The notes under the pieces: generated by a model
The model's database searches: none
What the model saw: the letters and a program-made list of their open reading frames with translations, nothing else
Told to the model about the DNA's origin: nothing
NCBI RefSeq assembly: GCF_000633515.1
Contig: NZ_AYMP01000044.1
Location: forward strand, 1 to 64,000
DNA length: 64,000 nt
From: Morganella morganii H1r
GTDB lineage: Bacteria > Pseudomonadota > Gammaproteobacteria > Enterobacterales > Enterobacteriaceae
Direction of reading: 5' to 3'
Translations under genes and position numbers: made by a program
Part shown: positions 17,529-27,202 of the stretch, piece by piece
Layout of the letters: each line of letters opens with the position of its first letter
Position numbering within the stretch: the stretch's first letter is position 1

Positions 17529-20500
17529 CGGGATTTTATTGCCCTTTTTATCGGTGGTATAGATTTGATTTAAATCTGCATAACTGACTTTTCTGATGTG
17601 TTTATGCATTCTGGCAGGATTACCTCTCCTGCCATTCACAGATGACATCAGGATACTGTCGATAATAATTTCGGCAGTTGCTTTTTCCAGACCGGTAAAA
17701 TCTGCTATATATTCCGCATATTGATTACGGACAAAATCATCAATATCATCATGTCGTTCAGTTTCACTGTAAGTAAAAAGCAGTACTTTTTCAGATGCAA
17801 CTGACCAGGGATAATAACGAATGCCGTCATCCGCTTTTGTCACCCAGTAATTTGTCAGTAAATTATCTTCAAGATACGTCTCCGGATATTTTGTCATTAA
17901 CGCATCAAAACGTAATTTATCCGGTGAATTTACAGATTCCTGTACAGTACAGTTGATCAGACGGCAACCTGCTGCAAGCAGGCGCTCTTTTTTAAAATTA
18001 TCACCGTCAGCCAGTTCATCTATCGCCTTTAATTCCTGCAAATGAAACTGACGGTTATAACGTTCAACGATCTCAGCAGCATCCGCCGCAGTGGTCAGCC
18101 CGTTGATATGGCCTGTTGCAATCAATCCGGCAACAGCACCTGTCATCCGGGCCAGCTGTGCCTGTTGTTCGTGTTCCTGCACTGTCTGATCTAAAGAATC
18201 GCCTAATATAATACCGGCTGCCGACGCCGCCAGCGCTCCTGTAACCGCTCCCCTGACACTCCGGTTGGTCAGCTCGGCTCTGACAGCGGCAACCGCAGCA
18301 TGCGTAATTGCTTTGCCCGGCTCCGTTAATATTTCACCGTGGTCACCAATTAATTTTGCGCCCTCAGCACTAAACTGATTTCCCGTGTTACTGAGAAGCG
18401 CAGTAATAAAGTTCTCCCTGAAGCTTGTTTCTGATACTGCCGAGCCCACCGCCGAGCTGATTACGGACTGTGCGGAAACACGTTGTGCAACCTTGTGCCA
18501 GTCTCCGTCACTCAGTAACGGGATCCGCGATTGTGCCGGATTTCCGTTCTGCCAGCCCATCGATTTATCCAGACCATTGAACGCCCCTCCGACAACCATC
18601 TGACCAATAACAGATTTAATACTTTCACTACGTCCCAGTGACTTAAATGTTTCAGATAAATCGCCTTTATTCTCTGCCAGTGCAACCGCAGCCTGTGTTG
18701 TCAGTGCTATCATTCCGGAATGCGCGGCTCCGGAAATAACAGCGGCAGCCGTTCCTGTGGCTGCGGAAGATGCGGTACTCCCCGCCCATACGGCCAGCCC
18801 GGAGCCCGATGTCGCAGCGGTGACGGCGACAGCCAGAACAGCCGATGCAACCGGATTAAGGTGCTGCTCTTTATAGTCCCAGCGCTGATAGGCATCAGCG
18901 ACCCGGTTCCACTGAACATCATCACGGGTTATCAGTTCTTTCAGCCAACCGGTTCCGGTATGGCTGCTCAGCATCATTGCGGATTCTTTAAATTCAGGAA
19001 TGCTGAATGTTTTACTATCTGCGGTTATGCCTTTTGCTGCATCAACAGATAAATTTCCGCCGTAATAAATCTGCGGCAACCGCCAGCGGCTAAGCGAGTG
19101 ACCCTGATCCCGGCGGGTAATGTAGAAACCCTTTGAATGGCTGATGGTTTGCTCATAAAGTGAGTCGTTAATGGCTTTAAAATTAATTTTTCCTGAGATA
19201 CTTTTCAGCCTGGCATTTTTAGCTGCTGAAATTTTTGCAGCTTCAAGTGTGATATCATCCAGGGCGATTAAATTAATATCTTCTTTCGATGTAAATTCTG
19301 TCGTTTTATTTTTTACTTCATGTTTTACCTTTGTAACCTCTTTTTTTGTTATACAGAATGTCCAACGATTACATTTCTTTCTCTTATCTTCATAATGACT
19401 CGTTTCTTCCATTGCCTGTGCATATAAATATCCGCCCTTTGCCGAGATATCCATTACTCCATCTGAGATAAGTTCAGCACCCTGAAATAAAATACCGCCT
19501 TCAGATAATAGTGTTAATTTATTCTTGCTTTTTACCAGTGTGCTGACATGGCGATATGTATCTTCCAGATAATCACGTTTTTTCTGACGATAGTGTATTT
19601 TTTCAGATCCCAACTGAATATTTCCACTGCTATGAATATATATATCATCATCAGAGGAGAGTATTGCTGCATGCAGATTAACATCACCTTCCGCCACTAA
19701 TGTGATATTTTTCTTTGCTGTAAGATAAGAACTTACATAGCGATTATCAATGTAATCATCATAAGAATACCTTATTGCTGAATAGGGAATTCCTGTCAGG
19801 TTAAATCCCCCGCCAGAAAACAACAATAAAGATTCATCGGCATGCAGGCCTGCATTCAATAAATTCACATCTCCGGCAGAGTTAATAATAAAGTATCTTT
19901 CTGAATGAATGCGTATTTTAGGCCTTAAATATCTTGCATAGATATCACTGCGGCCTTCCCATTTTTTATCAAAGGTAATATCTACATTTCCTCCGGAATA
20001 AAGACCTATATTATTTTTGCTGCTGATATCTGTACCGTTAATAGCAATATCACTTCCGGCATTCAGGGTTATATAATCTGAAAGCGCCCATTCCTGAAAT
20101 TTATCTGACAGTGATTTTATTTCATAATCCGTCCTTTTTGTCGATATTCCTGATATCGCTTTCTGGTCAAAATCAATCAGTATATTTTTACGGGAAGATA
20201 AATCCACATGACTATTTAACGTAAATGCTATATTTCTGAATGTAATATCCCCTCCTGCATCTGCATAAATACCACCAGGTGCATGTAACAGAGGCAGAGC
20301 AGAAATGTTAGATGTAAATACAGGTCGGATTCCTGTTGAGTATATTATATCGCCTTTCTTTGCAATAAGAGACAGTTCACCGGACTTTATATTTGTATTT
20401 TCAAGTTCAATACTATCTGCTGTTAATGATAATGACTTACCCGCGACCAATGTACTTTCACGTGAATATATTTTCTCTTTAGCCTTAACATTTAAGTTAT

Positions 20501-22397
20501 TAATTGCACCTATTTTTGACTTCAAATCTATTGATGAAGAGTTTAACAATATGTTTTCTGCAGCCAAATGATGACTAAAACTATCTCTGACAATCTCATT
20601 TACCGGATAGTGTTTTTCAGGGATCTTACTCTCTATATTAATTTTATTGCTATAATCTATAATCAGATTTTCTGAACTTACAGATGGACTGTCAGCCGCA
20701 CCATGGCTAATCCATGTATAAAATTGCTCCTTTTTCTGAAAGGGAATTTTAATATCATTAACCATTACCCCGGGAGGAATGGTATCCGGCTCAACAGAAA
20801 AACGCAGCCATTCACTGTTAATATCTTCCGGCTCATATCTTTCCCATAGTTTTAAAATACCCAGATCATGATTTTTAATATTGATATTCTTGCCGGTTAA
20901 AACTATATTTTCTCCGGCAGATAAAAATGAATCATTATTGTCAAAATGATTCGCATTTATATATAAATTTTTACCGGAATCTATATACGCAGGATGATAA
21001 TCACTCTTATATCTCACTGCATATTTTTCAACATTAACACTGTCATTAGTTAAGAAATCTATTTCTTCAAACCATTTTTCATATTTAAAGTTTTTTAATT
21101 CCGGATATGTAATCAGCAATCCATCTCGCCGCCACATCGGTAAATAACGTAACTGATTCCCGACGCTACGCACTTCGGTAGATTCAGCCGGAATTTTAAA
21201 AAACTCAACAGGCTCAGAGTTACTGACGTTAGTTAATGTCTTCGCTTTTATAATTAAATTACCACGTTCAGACTTTAGTAAAGCTGATTTATTAACAACA
21301 CTCCTGCTAAAATCACCTTCCGGATTTTTTTGTATCCATAAATTTTCCTCTGCCTGTATAATTGCTTCGTGGCCCTGATTATTAACAACATCAGAAAAAA
21401 CACGTAAATTACCTTTTGATATAACCTCTCCGGCATTTAAAATATCATTTGATATAAGAGTAGTATCACGACCGAAAGCAACCTTTACTTTATCTTTTAT
21501 AATAACATTGTCGGCTATTACTCTTATTCTTTCTTTTGACGTTATATCTCCTGATAATAATACCGATTTTTTTGCTGTTACACTTATACCATTATTAACA
21601 GACTCAATATTATTTAGTTGTACATTTCCATCACTGCTTGTATTAATAATGTGGATTTTTTCAGCCGAAATTCCACCACCCTCAGTCATATTTACTGATG
21701 ATGATTGATTTACCATAAAACCGGATATAGATTCCTGAATGCCATCCTGGTAATTAATTTTATTTGCACCATTTATAATAACAAGATTTTTTGCATTTAT
21801 CTTTCCATTTATTTTCGTATCAGCGCTGATAAGATTAGTGTTTTTTTGTGCATATGTATCCATCCCTTTTTTATTTATCGTGATTGTTCCATTTCTTACA
21901 TTGAGAGATGAAAATTTATTTTTAGGATTAAAATTCACATTCCCCGTGGCAAGTGTAATATCTGGCGCGTTAATAAAATTACAACTATCACAGGTAATGC
22001 CATTAGGATTAGCAATAATAATTGAAGCTGGATTACCGGAAATCTCCATAATCCCCGATAAGTCAGAAGTAGCCCCACTGATTACCTCATTAATAATTAA
22101 ACTGGCACTACTCCCCCGTAAATTTATATTTTTCTCTATTTTACCTACCAGATAAGATTGACTGTCTTCTGTTCCGTTATTTAATACCACGCCGATTTCA
22201 GAAACATTAAATTTACTGTATTGATTATGTGATAATCCATTTCCATCTGGCGTTGAAATATTAATAATAGTTACATCTCCTTTGACATTTACCTTTAAAC
22301 GGTTATCAGACTGAATTATTTCCGATGCATATAGATCACAGTAAAAAACAGAAAATAATATAATGAATAATTTTTTTACCTGGCTGGCAAAGCACAT
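17106..22397 (-). CDS. cdiA: CdiA-type filamentous haemagglutinin with C-terminal nuclease toxin
   Basis: 1763 residues, short for a CdiA. A signal peptide (to about residue 24) precedes a TPS domain with SHNQYSKFNV, IINEVISG and NPNGITCDSC (Cys136, Cys139). A long beta-helical region with sparse repeats runs to about residue 1170. A DUF637-like Ala/Gly-rich hydrophobic segment (from HLNPVASAVLAVAVTAA) then leads into a pretoxin region with AGCRLINC. I see no VENN motif. Residues from about 1624 form the toxin. A very good ribosome site (ggaggtgtt) precedes ATG 22397. CdiA is exported by a TpsB/CdiB partner, and no such gene is in the window. The frame is intact, so it is not a pseudogene. 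Confidence 0.88.
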   Translation of the reverse strand: MCFASQVKKLFIILFSVFYCDLYASEIIQSDNRLKVNVKGDVTIINISTPDGNGLSHNQYSKFNVSEIGVVLNNGTEDSQSYLVGKIEKNINLRGSSASLIINEVISGATSDLSGIMEISGNPASIIIANPNGITCDSCNFINAPDITLATGNVNFNPKNKFSSLNVRNGTITINKKGMDTYAQKNTNLISADTKINGKINAKNLVIINGANKINYQDGIQESISGFMVNQSSSVNMTEGGGISAEKIHIINTSSDGNVQLNNIESVNNGISVTAKKSVLLSGDITSKERIRVIADNVIIKDKVKVAFGRDTTLISNDILNAGEVISKGNLRVFSDVVNNQGHEAIIQAEENLWIQKNPEGDFSRSVVNKSALLKSERGNLIIKAKTLTNVSNSEPVEFFKIPAESTEVRSVGNQLRYLPMWRRDGLLITYPELKNFKYEKWFEEIDFLTNDSVNVEKYAVRYKSDYHPAYIDSGKNLYINANHFDNNDSFLSAGENIVLTGKNINIKNHDLGILKLWERYEPEDINSEWLRFSVEPDTIPPGVMVNDIKIPFQKKEQFYTWISHGAADSPSVSSENLIIDYSNKINIESKIPEKHYPVNEIVRDSFSHHLAAENILLNSSSIDLKSKIGAINNLNVKAKEKIYSRESTLVAGKSLSLTADSIELENTNIKSGELSLIAKKGDIIYSTGIRPVFTSNISALPLLHAPGGIYADAGGDITFRNIAFTLNSHVDLSSRKNILIDFDQKAISGISTKRTDYEIKSLSDKFQEWALSDYITLNAGSDIAINGTDISSKNNIGLYSGGNVDITFDKKWEGRSDIYARYLRPKIRIHSERYFIINSAGDVNLLNAGLHADESLLLFSGGGFNLTGIPYSAIRYSYDDYIDNRYVSSYLTAKKNITLVAEGDVNLHAAILSSDDDIYIHSSGNIQLGSEKIHYRQKKRDYLEDTYRHVSTLVKSKNKLTLLSEGGILFQGAELISDGVMDISAKGGYLYAQAMEETSHYEDKRKKCNRWTFCITKKEVTKVKHEVKNKTTEFTSKEDINLIALDDITLEAAKISAAKNARLKSISGKINFKAINDSLYEQTISHSKGFYITRRDQGHSLSRWRLPQIYYGGNLSVDAAKGITADSKTFSIPEFKESAMMLSSHTGTGWLKELITRDDVQWNRVADAYQRWDYKEQHLNPVASAVLAVAVTAATSGSGLAVWAGSTASSAATGTAAAVISGAAHSGMIALTTQAAVALAENKGDLSETFKSLGRSESIKSVIGQMVVGGAFNGLDKSMGWQNGNPAQSRIPLLSDGDWHKVAQRVSAQSVISSAVGSAVSETSFRENFITALLSNTGNQFSAEGAKLIGDHGEILTEPGKAITHAAVAAVRAELTNRSVRGAVTGALAASAAGIILGDSLDQTVQEHEQQAQLARMTGAVAGLIATGHINGLTTAADAAEIVERYNRQFHLQELKAIDELADGDNFKKERLLAAGCRLINCTVQESVNSPDKLRFDALMTKYPETYLEDNLLTNYWVTKADDGIRYYPWSVASEKVLLFTYSETERHDDIDDFVRNQYAEYIADFTGLEKATAEIIIDSILMSSVNGRRGNPARMHKHIRKVSYADLNQIYTTDKKGNKIPMKWYQSGSSVNQQGMPFEHYIGTQLPAGSKLPDGFKTFDYYDSKDKIAISVKTINTQTDSRLNKPDAIKYTINSYVNKMTQFSEDDKGGVSLKPNMINKKILYIGLPEKTTSEQWNSINSSVKNANDKNIEIKITIIKGE

Positions 22398-22658
22398 AAC
22401 ACCTCCGGCGTGTTAATTGAGAAACACAGTAATACACTCCCCGGAAGATATCCTATGAACAATCGTTGCTGATACTCATGATGACCTTATCAATAATGAT
22501 TTATTCATTTTTAAAATAACAATCCTGTATATGGTTATATTTATTAATAATTAAATTTTATTTTATGCTCATGTTCTTTTTATGAAATCGTCATTTATTT
22601 CAAGTGGTAAAGTTCGTTTGGTTATTTACACTTAACATAATGATTAAAGGAATAAATC

Positions 22659-23216
22659 ATGAAAAAGACATTAGCTGCATTATCATTAATTTCTGCTGCA
22701 TTATTTTCCGTACACGCTGTTGCCGGGCCGGGAAACACTGAATACACCTACCGTAATGGCGATAAAATCCGGGTGACCAGCCCGGAAGTCCAAACCAAAC
22801 TGTTTAAAGATGAAACAGGGAAACCGGTTCTGATCATTAATTCACCTGATGGTCGCGGGATCTCTCACAATATCTTCTCAGACTATAATGTCGGTAAAAA
22901 AGGATTGGTTATTCATAATAAAGAAAATGCCAAGACCATTATTAATGAAGTGATCGGTGACAATAAAACCCGTCTGCGCGGCAATACCCTGGTTGCAGGC
23001 GGTAAAGCCAGTCTGCTGATTGTTAACCCGAATGGTGTGGTCTGTCAGAGCTGTACGTCAACCAATACATCTCTCTATTCTCACCGCAAAACACTGCCGG
23101 TGATTATCAATACCGCACAGAATAACGATGTGGTTTTTGATGCCCGAGAACAAATGGGTAAATCAAACCGTCTGACGGATATCCGCCATAATATTTCTGT
23201 AAATTCACCACGCTGA
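22659..23216 (+). CDS. Stand-alone TPS-domain secreted protein 1
   Basis: 185 residues: a Sec signal peptide ending near VHAVAG, then little more than the core of a two-partner-secretion domain. The markers are INSPDGRGISHNIFSDYNVG, TIINEVIG and NPNG at 123-126, followed by VCQSC (Cys129, Cys132). This layout is the export signal of FhaB/CdiA proteins but without the long beta-helix. It has its own ribosome site (aaagga) and a terminator after it. It is divergent from cdiA across a 261-bp gap. Its GC content is higher than that of the three other TPS genes. No function is known to me; it may be a complete small exoprotein or a competitor for a TpsB. Confidence 0.75.
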   Translation: MKKTLAALSLISAALFSVHAVAGPGNTEYTYRNGDKIRVTSPEVQTKLFKDETGKPVLIINSPDGRGISHNIFSDYNVGKKGLVIHNKENAKTIINEVIGDNKTRLRGNTLVAGGKASLLIVNPNGVVCQSCTSTNTSLYSHRKTLPVIINTAQNNDVVFDAREQMGKSNRLTDIRHNISVNSPR

Positions 23217-23222
23217 CCCCTG

Positions 23223-23250
23223 TAATACCGCCGTTTTTACGGCGGTATTA
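23223..23250 (+). terminator. Terminator of TPS gene 1
   Basis: A perfect 11-bp stem (23223-23233 with 23240-23250, 6-nt loop) 6 nt past the stop, followed by cttttatc. The rest of the gap to ynbA (to 23406) holds no other gene. Confidence 0.75.
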
Positions 23251-23406
23251 CTTTTATCAGAAACTTTCCCCATCCCTGACTGTCATACCTGTAACAACAC
23301 AGCCCTGTGACCACACCGTATTAACTTAAGAAAACTCTTATTGCGGTGATCACAGAATAACGTATTGATAATGCAGATAACTGACTGTGTATCATCAGGG
23401 AAAAAA

Positions 23407-24036
23407 ATGACCATTTATGATCTAAAACCGAAGTTTCAGAATGTGCTGCGTCCCGTGGTAGTCCGCCTGTTTAATGCCGGGATCACGGCCAACCAGGTCA
23501 CCCTGGCGGCAATGTTCCTTTCCCTGCTCACCGGTTTCATCCTGATCCTGTTTCCTGATCCGCGCCTGTTTCTGCTGCTGCCGCCGGTACTGTTTATCCG
23601 GATGGCGCTGAATGCCATTGACGGCATGCTGGCGCGTGAATATGACCAGAAAAGCCGCTTCGGCGCGATCCTCAATGAACTGGGCGATGTGGTATCCGAT
23701 ACCTTTCTTTATTTCCCGTTTGTCCTGCTGTTTCCGGGAGCCGCCACCTGGATACTGCTGATCCTGTTTCTCTCGGTACTGACTGAATTTATTGGTGTAC
23801 TGGCACAAACTATCGGGGCATCACGCCGCTATGACGGCCCTGCCGGAAAAAGTGACCGCGCCTTTTTGTTCGGCGCACTGGGTCTGTGGGCGGCGGTTTT
23901 TCCTGCATCCCTTGACTCCGTCCTGTTTCCGGTGCTGTTTGCGGTCTTTACCGCCCTGCTGTTTCTGACCTGCTATCACCGTATCCGGCGTGCGTTGCAG
24001 GAATCTGCGCAACAAAGCGCATCTCAAAAGGACTGA
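23407..24036 (+). CDS. ynbA: CDP-alcohol phosphatidyltransferase family protein, YnbA-like
   Basis: 209 residues with about six membrane spans. The CDP-alcohol motif is complete: DGMLAREYDQKSRFGAILNE continuing LGDVVSD, i.e. DGxxAR-x8-G-x3-D-x3-D. Such enzymes transfer a phosphatidyl group from CDP-diacylglycerol to an alcohol. The start MTIYDLKPKFQ matches E. coli YnbA, with ribosome site aggga; a frame open to 23365 is not supported. It leads a ynbA-ynbC-ynbD cluster with tight spacing (2 nt to ynbC). The CdsA-like ynbB found between ynbA and ynbC in E. coli is absent. Confidence 0.88.
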   Translation: MTIYDLKPKFQNVLRPVVVRLFNAGITANQVTLAAMFLSLLTGFILILFPDPRLFLLLPPVLFIRMALNAIDGMLAREYDQKSRFGAILNELGDVVSDTFLYFPFVLLFPGAATWILLILFLSVLTEFIGVLAQTIGASRRYDGPAGKSDRAFLFGALGLWAAVFPASLDSVLFPVLFAVFTALLFLTCYHRIRRALQESAQQSASQKD

Positions 24037-24038
24037 TT

Positions 24039-25805
24039 ATGAGTGTATCTTCTGATTATCCGACTCAGCGTGAATGCATTGAATCTCACTTTACCACCAG
24101 TGACCAGCAGCAGCTGTTTTTCCGCCACTGGCCTTCCGCAACGGCGGAAAAGAAAGCTATTGTGCTGTTTCACCGGGGACATGAGCATTCCGGACGGGTG
24201 GCGCATCTGGCGGATGAGCTGGCGCTGCCTGATTTCGCTGTATTTGCCTGGGATGCCCGGGGTCACGGCCGTAATGACGGGCCAAGAGGCTACAGTCCGT
24301 CGATGGGTACATCCATCAGTGACATCAATGAATTTATTAATTTCATTTCATCCGAATATGAAATTCCGGCCGAAAACATGGTCGTACTCGGACAAAGTGT
24401 CGGTGCTGTCATCCTGACCGGCTGGGTACATGATTTCGCACCGAAAATCCGGGGTCTGGTACTGGCCTCACCGGCCTTTAAAGTCAAACTCTATGTCCCG
24501 TTTGCCCGCAGCGGACTGGCCCTGATGCAGAAAATACGCGGGCTGTTTTATGTTAATTCCTACGTTAAAGCCAAATTTCTGACCCATGACCCGGTGCGTA
24601 TCGCCTCATTTGAGCGGGATCCGCTGATCACACGCCCGATTGCCGTCAATATCCTGCTGGAACTCTACAAAACCGCCGACCGCCTGGTGGCGGATGCTGC
24701 CGCCATTACGGTGCCGACTCAGCTGTTTATCTCCGGCAGCGACCATGTGGTACACCGGAAGCCGCAGAATCAGTTCTATGCGCGGCTTAACACGCCGTAT
24801 AAAGAAAAACATATTCTGCCGGGATTCTACCACGATACGCTGGGTGAAAAAGATCGTCATATTCCGCTGGCGGAAATCCGCCGCTTTGTCACCACCCTGT
24901 TTGAACAGCCGCGCTATCAGCACGACTACCGGTTTGAGGATGTGTGCAGCGCCGGTGCCGATGCTTATCGTGAATTGCAGGCTCCGCTGCCTGACTACTG
25001 CCCGAAAAATATCGGCTACAAACTGCTCAGCAAAGCGATGTCCACTCTCGGCAAAGCCTCGGAAGGCGTCAGTATCGGCTATGACAAAGGCTTTGATTCC
25101 GGCTCCACACTCGATTATGTCTACCGCAATCAGGCTCAGGGTAAAGGCATTTTCGGCCGCATTATTGACCGTCAGTATCTCAGCAGTATCGGCTGGCAGG
25201 GGATCCGCCAGCGCAAAGTTAATATCGAAAAAATTCTGCGCCGCACCATCCGCGCATTACAGGAAGAAGGCCGGCCGGTGCGGATCATGGATATCGCCGC
25301 CGGTCAGGGGCGCTATCTCTTTGATGCGATTAATGATTACAGCCGGATAGAATCTGTTCTGATGCGCGATTACAGCACCATCAATGTGGAACAGGGCCGT
25401 TTGCAGATCAAAGAGCGCTTCCTGGAAGACAAAATCCGTTTTGAAGAAGGCAATGCCTTTGATACCGCCGATCTCGCGGCGATCACCCCGAAACCGACTC
25501 TCGGCGTGGTGAGCGGGTTATATGAACTGTTTCCGGAAAACCATCTGCTGCGCGATTCCCTTGCCGGACTGGCACAGGCGATTGAAAGCGGTGGTTATCT
25601 TGTCTACACCTGTCAGCCGTGGCACCCGCAGGTAGAGATGATAGCCCGCGTTCTGCCAAGCCATCAGGGCGGCAAAGCGTGGGTGATGCGCTGCCGCAGT
25701 CAAGGAGAAATGGATGCGCTGGTGGATGACGCCGGGTTTGAAAAGCTGGATCAGCTCATTGATAACTGGGGCATTTTCAGTGTCTCAGTCGCCAGACGCC
25801 GCTGA
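24039..25805 (+). CDS. ynbC: Bifunctional alpha/beta-hydrolase and SAM-methyltransferase, YnbC-like
   Basis: 588 residues (E. coli YnbC 585). The N-terminal half is a lysophospholipase-like alpha/beta hydrolase: the nucleophile elbow GQSVG lies in MVVLGQSVGAVILTGW (about residue 127), an Asp in LFISGSDHVV and a His in GFYHDTLGE complete a triad. The C-terminal half is a class I SAM-dependent methyltransferase with RIMDIAAGQGRYLFDA as motif I. The substrate is unknown; with a phosphatidyltransferase and a phosphatase as neighbours, a lipid or lipid headgroup is likely. Confidence 0.88.
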   Translation: MSVSSDYPTQRECIESHFTTSDQQQLFFRHWPSATAEKKAIVLFHRGHEHSGRVAHLADELALPDFAVFAWDARGHGRNDGPRGYSPSMGTSISDINEFINFISSEYEIPAENMVVLGQSVGAVILTGWVHDFAPKIRGLVLASPAFKVKLYVPFARSGLALMQKIRGLFYVNSYVKAKFLTHDPVRIASFERDPLITRPIAVNILLELYKTADRLVADAAAITVPTQLFISGSDHVVHRKPQNQFYARLNTPYKEKHILPGFYHDTLGEKDRHIPLAEIRRFVTTLFEQPRYQHDYRFEDVCSAGADAYRELQAPLPDYCPKNIGYKLLSKAMSTLGKASEGVSIGYDKGFDSGSTLDYVYRNQAQGKGIFGRIIDRQYLSSIGWQGIRQRKVNIEKILRRTIRALQEEGRPVRIMDIAAGQGRYLFDAINDYSRIESVLMRDYSTINVEQGRLQIKERFLEDKIRFEEGNAFDTADLAAITPKPTLGVVSGLYELFPENHLLRDSLAGLAQAIESGGYLVYTCQPWHPQVEMIARVLPSHQGGKAWVMRCRSQGEMDALVDDAGFEKLDQLIDNWGIFSVSVARRR

Positions 25806-25870
25806 TTGTTATCATACTGATGAAGATGCGCCTTTCCGCGCATCTCCTGTTTTACAGGGAACGAAAAACG

Positions 25871-27202
25871 ATGACTGATGCCGCACTGCCGCTGCCTGTT
25901 TCCCGCCGTAAACGGTGGGGATTTGCCCTGCTCTGGCTGCTGTTTCTGGCACCGTTCTTTTTTCTGACTTACGGACAGGTCAATACCTATACCGCTTCGC
26001 TGCCGTCCGTCCCTTCTTTTGCGTTCAGCTGGGAAACCCGTATCCCGTTTCTGCCGTGGACAATCATCCCGTACTGGAGCATCGATCTCTTTTACGGATT
26101 ATCCCTGTTTATCTGCACTTCTCTGCGCGAACAGTGTATTCACGGCCTGCGGCTGGCAGTTGCATCACTGGCAGCCTGTGCCGGTTTTCTGCTGTTTCCG
26201 CTGAAATTCAGTTTTCCCCGCCCGCAGACGGACGGCACCGCCGGCTGGATGTTTGACCGGCTGGAAATGTTTGATCTGCCGTTTAACCAGGCTCCTTCTC
26301 TGCATATCATTCTGCTGTGGTTGCTGTGGCTGCGTTTCCGGACGCACACACCGCAGAAATGGCACTGGTTTCTGCATCTGTGGTCAATTCTGATCTTAAT
26401 TTCTGTGCTGACGACCTGGCAGCACCATTTTATTGATGTGATCACCGGTGCCGCCACCGGTGTGATGATAAGCTACCTGCTGCCGGTAAAAACACGCTGG
26501 CAGTGGGCTCCGCACCGTATCCGCCGCGGCTATCAGCTGGCCGGACGGTACGCCGTTATTTCGCTGGTGCTGATAACGGCTGCTGTCGTGACTGGCGGTC
26601 AGGGCTGGTGGCTGCTGTGGCCCGGGCTGGCATTTTTATGCATCACGGCGGGTTATCTCGGCGCCGGCGCATCGGTATTTCAGAAAGACAGTGCAGGCCG
26701 CATTTCACCGTCTGCAGCACTCCTGCTGCTGCCTTACCGGATTGCAGCACAAATCAGCTATTACTGGTATGCAAAACAGTGCCGTCATACCAGTGTGATC
26801 AATGAACATATCGCGCTGGGCGGTTACCCCGCAGCGCCGCTGACCGCCGCCGCTGTACTGGATATGACCGGGGAATTTCCCCGCAGCCGCTATACCGCCG
26901 GGCTGGCTTATCACTGTCAGCCGCAGCCGGATCTGTTTCCGCTGACAGAAATGCAGATTGAATCAGCGGTAAATTCTCTCAGCCGCCTGGCGCAATCCGG
27001 TCAGGTTTATGTACACTGTAAACTGGGTTATACCCGCAGCACAACCGTTGTGGTCGCATGGCTGATACGCGCCGGGCTGGCAGACGATGTGGAGCAGGCG
27101 CTGGCAGCTGTCAGACAGGCCCGGCCGCAGATTGTCCTGCGGGAACAGACAATTGCCGCCCTGACCCGCTGGGCAGCCCGTTACGGAAAAAACGATGAAT
27201 AA
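25871..27202 (+). CDS. ynbD: PAP2 / dual-specificity phosphatase membrane protein, YnbD-like
   Basis: 443 residues from ATG 25871, where homology begins; a longer frame to 25820 lacks it. The N-terminal part has several membrane spans with a PAP2 phosphatase site: APSLH near LPFNQAPSLHIILLW and SVLTTWQHHFIDV, containing the His and Asp of the third motif. The C-terminal cytosolic domain is a dual-specificity phosphatase with the intact HCxxGxxR loop in VYVHCKLGYTRS. Both active sites look functional. It probably dephosphorylates a lipid phosphate made by its neighbours. It overlaps the next gene by 8 nt. Confidence 0.87.
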   Translation: MTDAALPLPVSRRKRWGFALLWLLFLAPFFFLTYGQVNTYTASLPSVPSFAFSWETRIPFLPWTIIPYWSIDLFYGLSLFICTSLREQCIHGLRLAVASLAACAGFLLFPLKFSFPRPQTDGTAGWMFDRLEMFDLPFNQAPSLHIILLWLLWLRFRTHTPQKWHWFLHLWSILILISVLTTWQHHFIDVITGAATGVMISYLLPVKTRWQWAPHRIRRGYQLAGRYAVISLVLITAAVVTGGQGWWLLWPGLAFLCITAGYLGAGASVFQKDSAGRISPSAALLLLPYRIAAQISYYWYAKQCRHTSVINEHIALGGYPAAPLTAAAVLDMTGEFPRSRYTAGLAYHCQPQPDLFPLTEMQIESAVNSLSRLAQSGQVYVHCKLGYTRSTTVVVAWLIRAGLADDVEQALAAVRQARPQIVLREQTIAALTRWAARYGKNDE

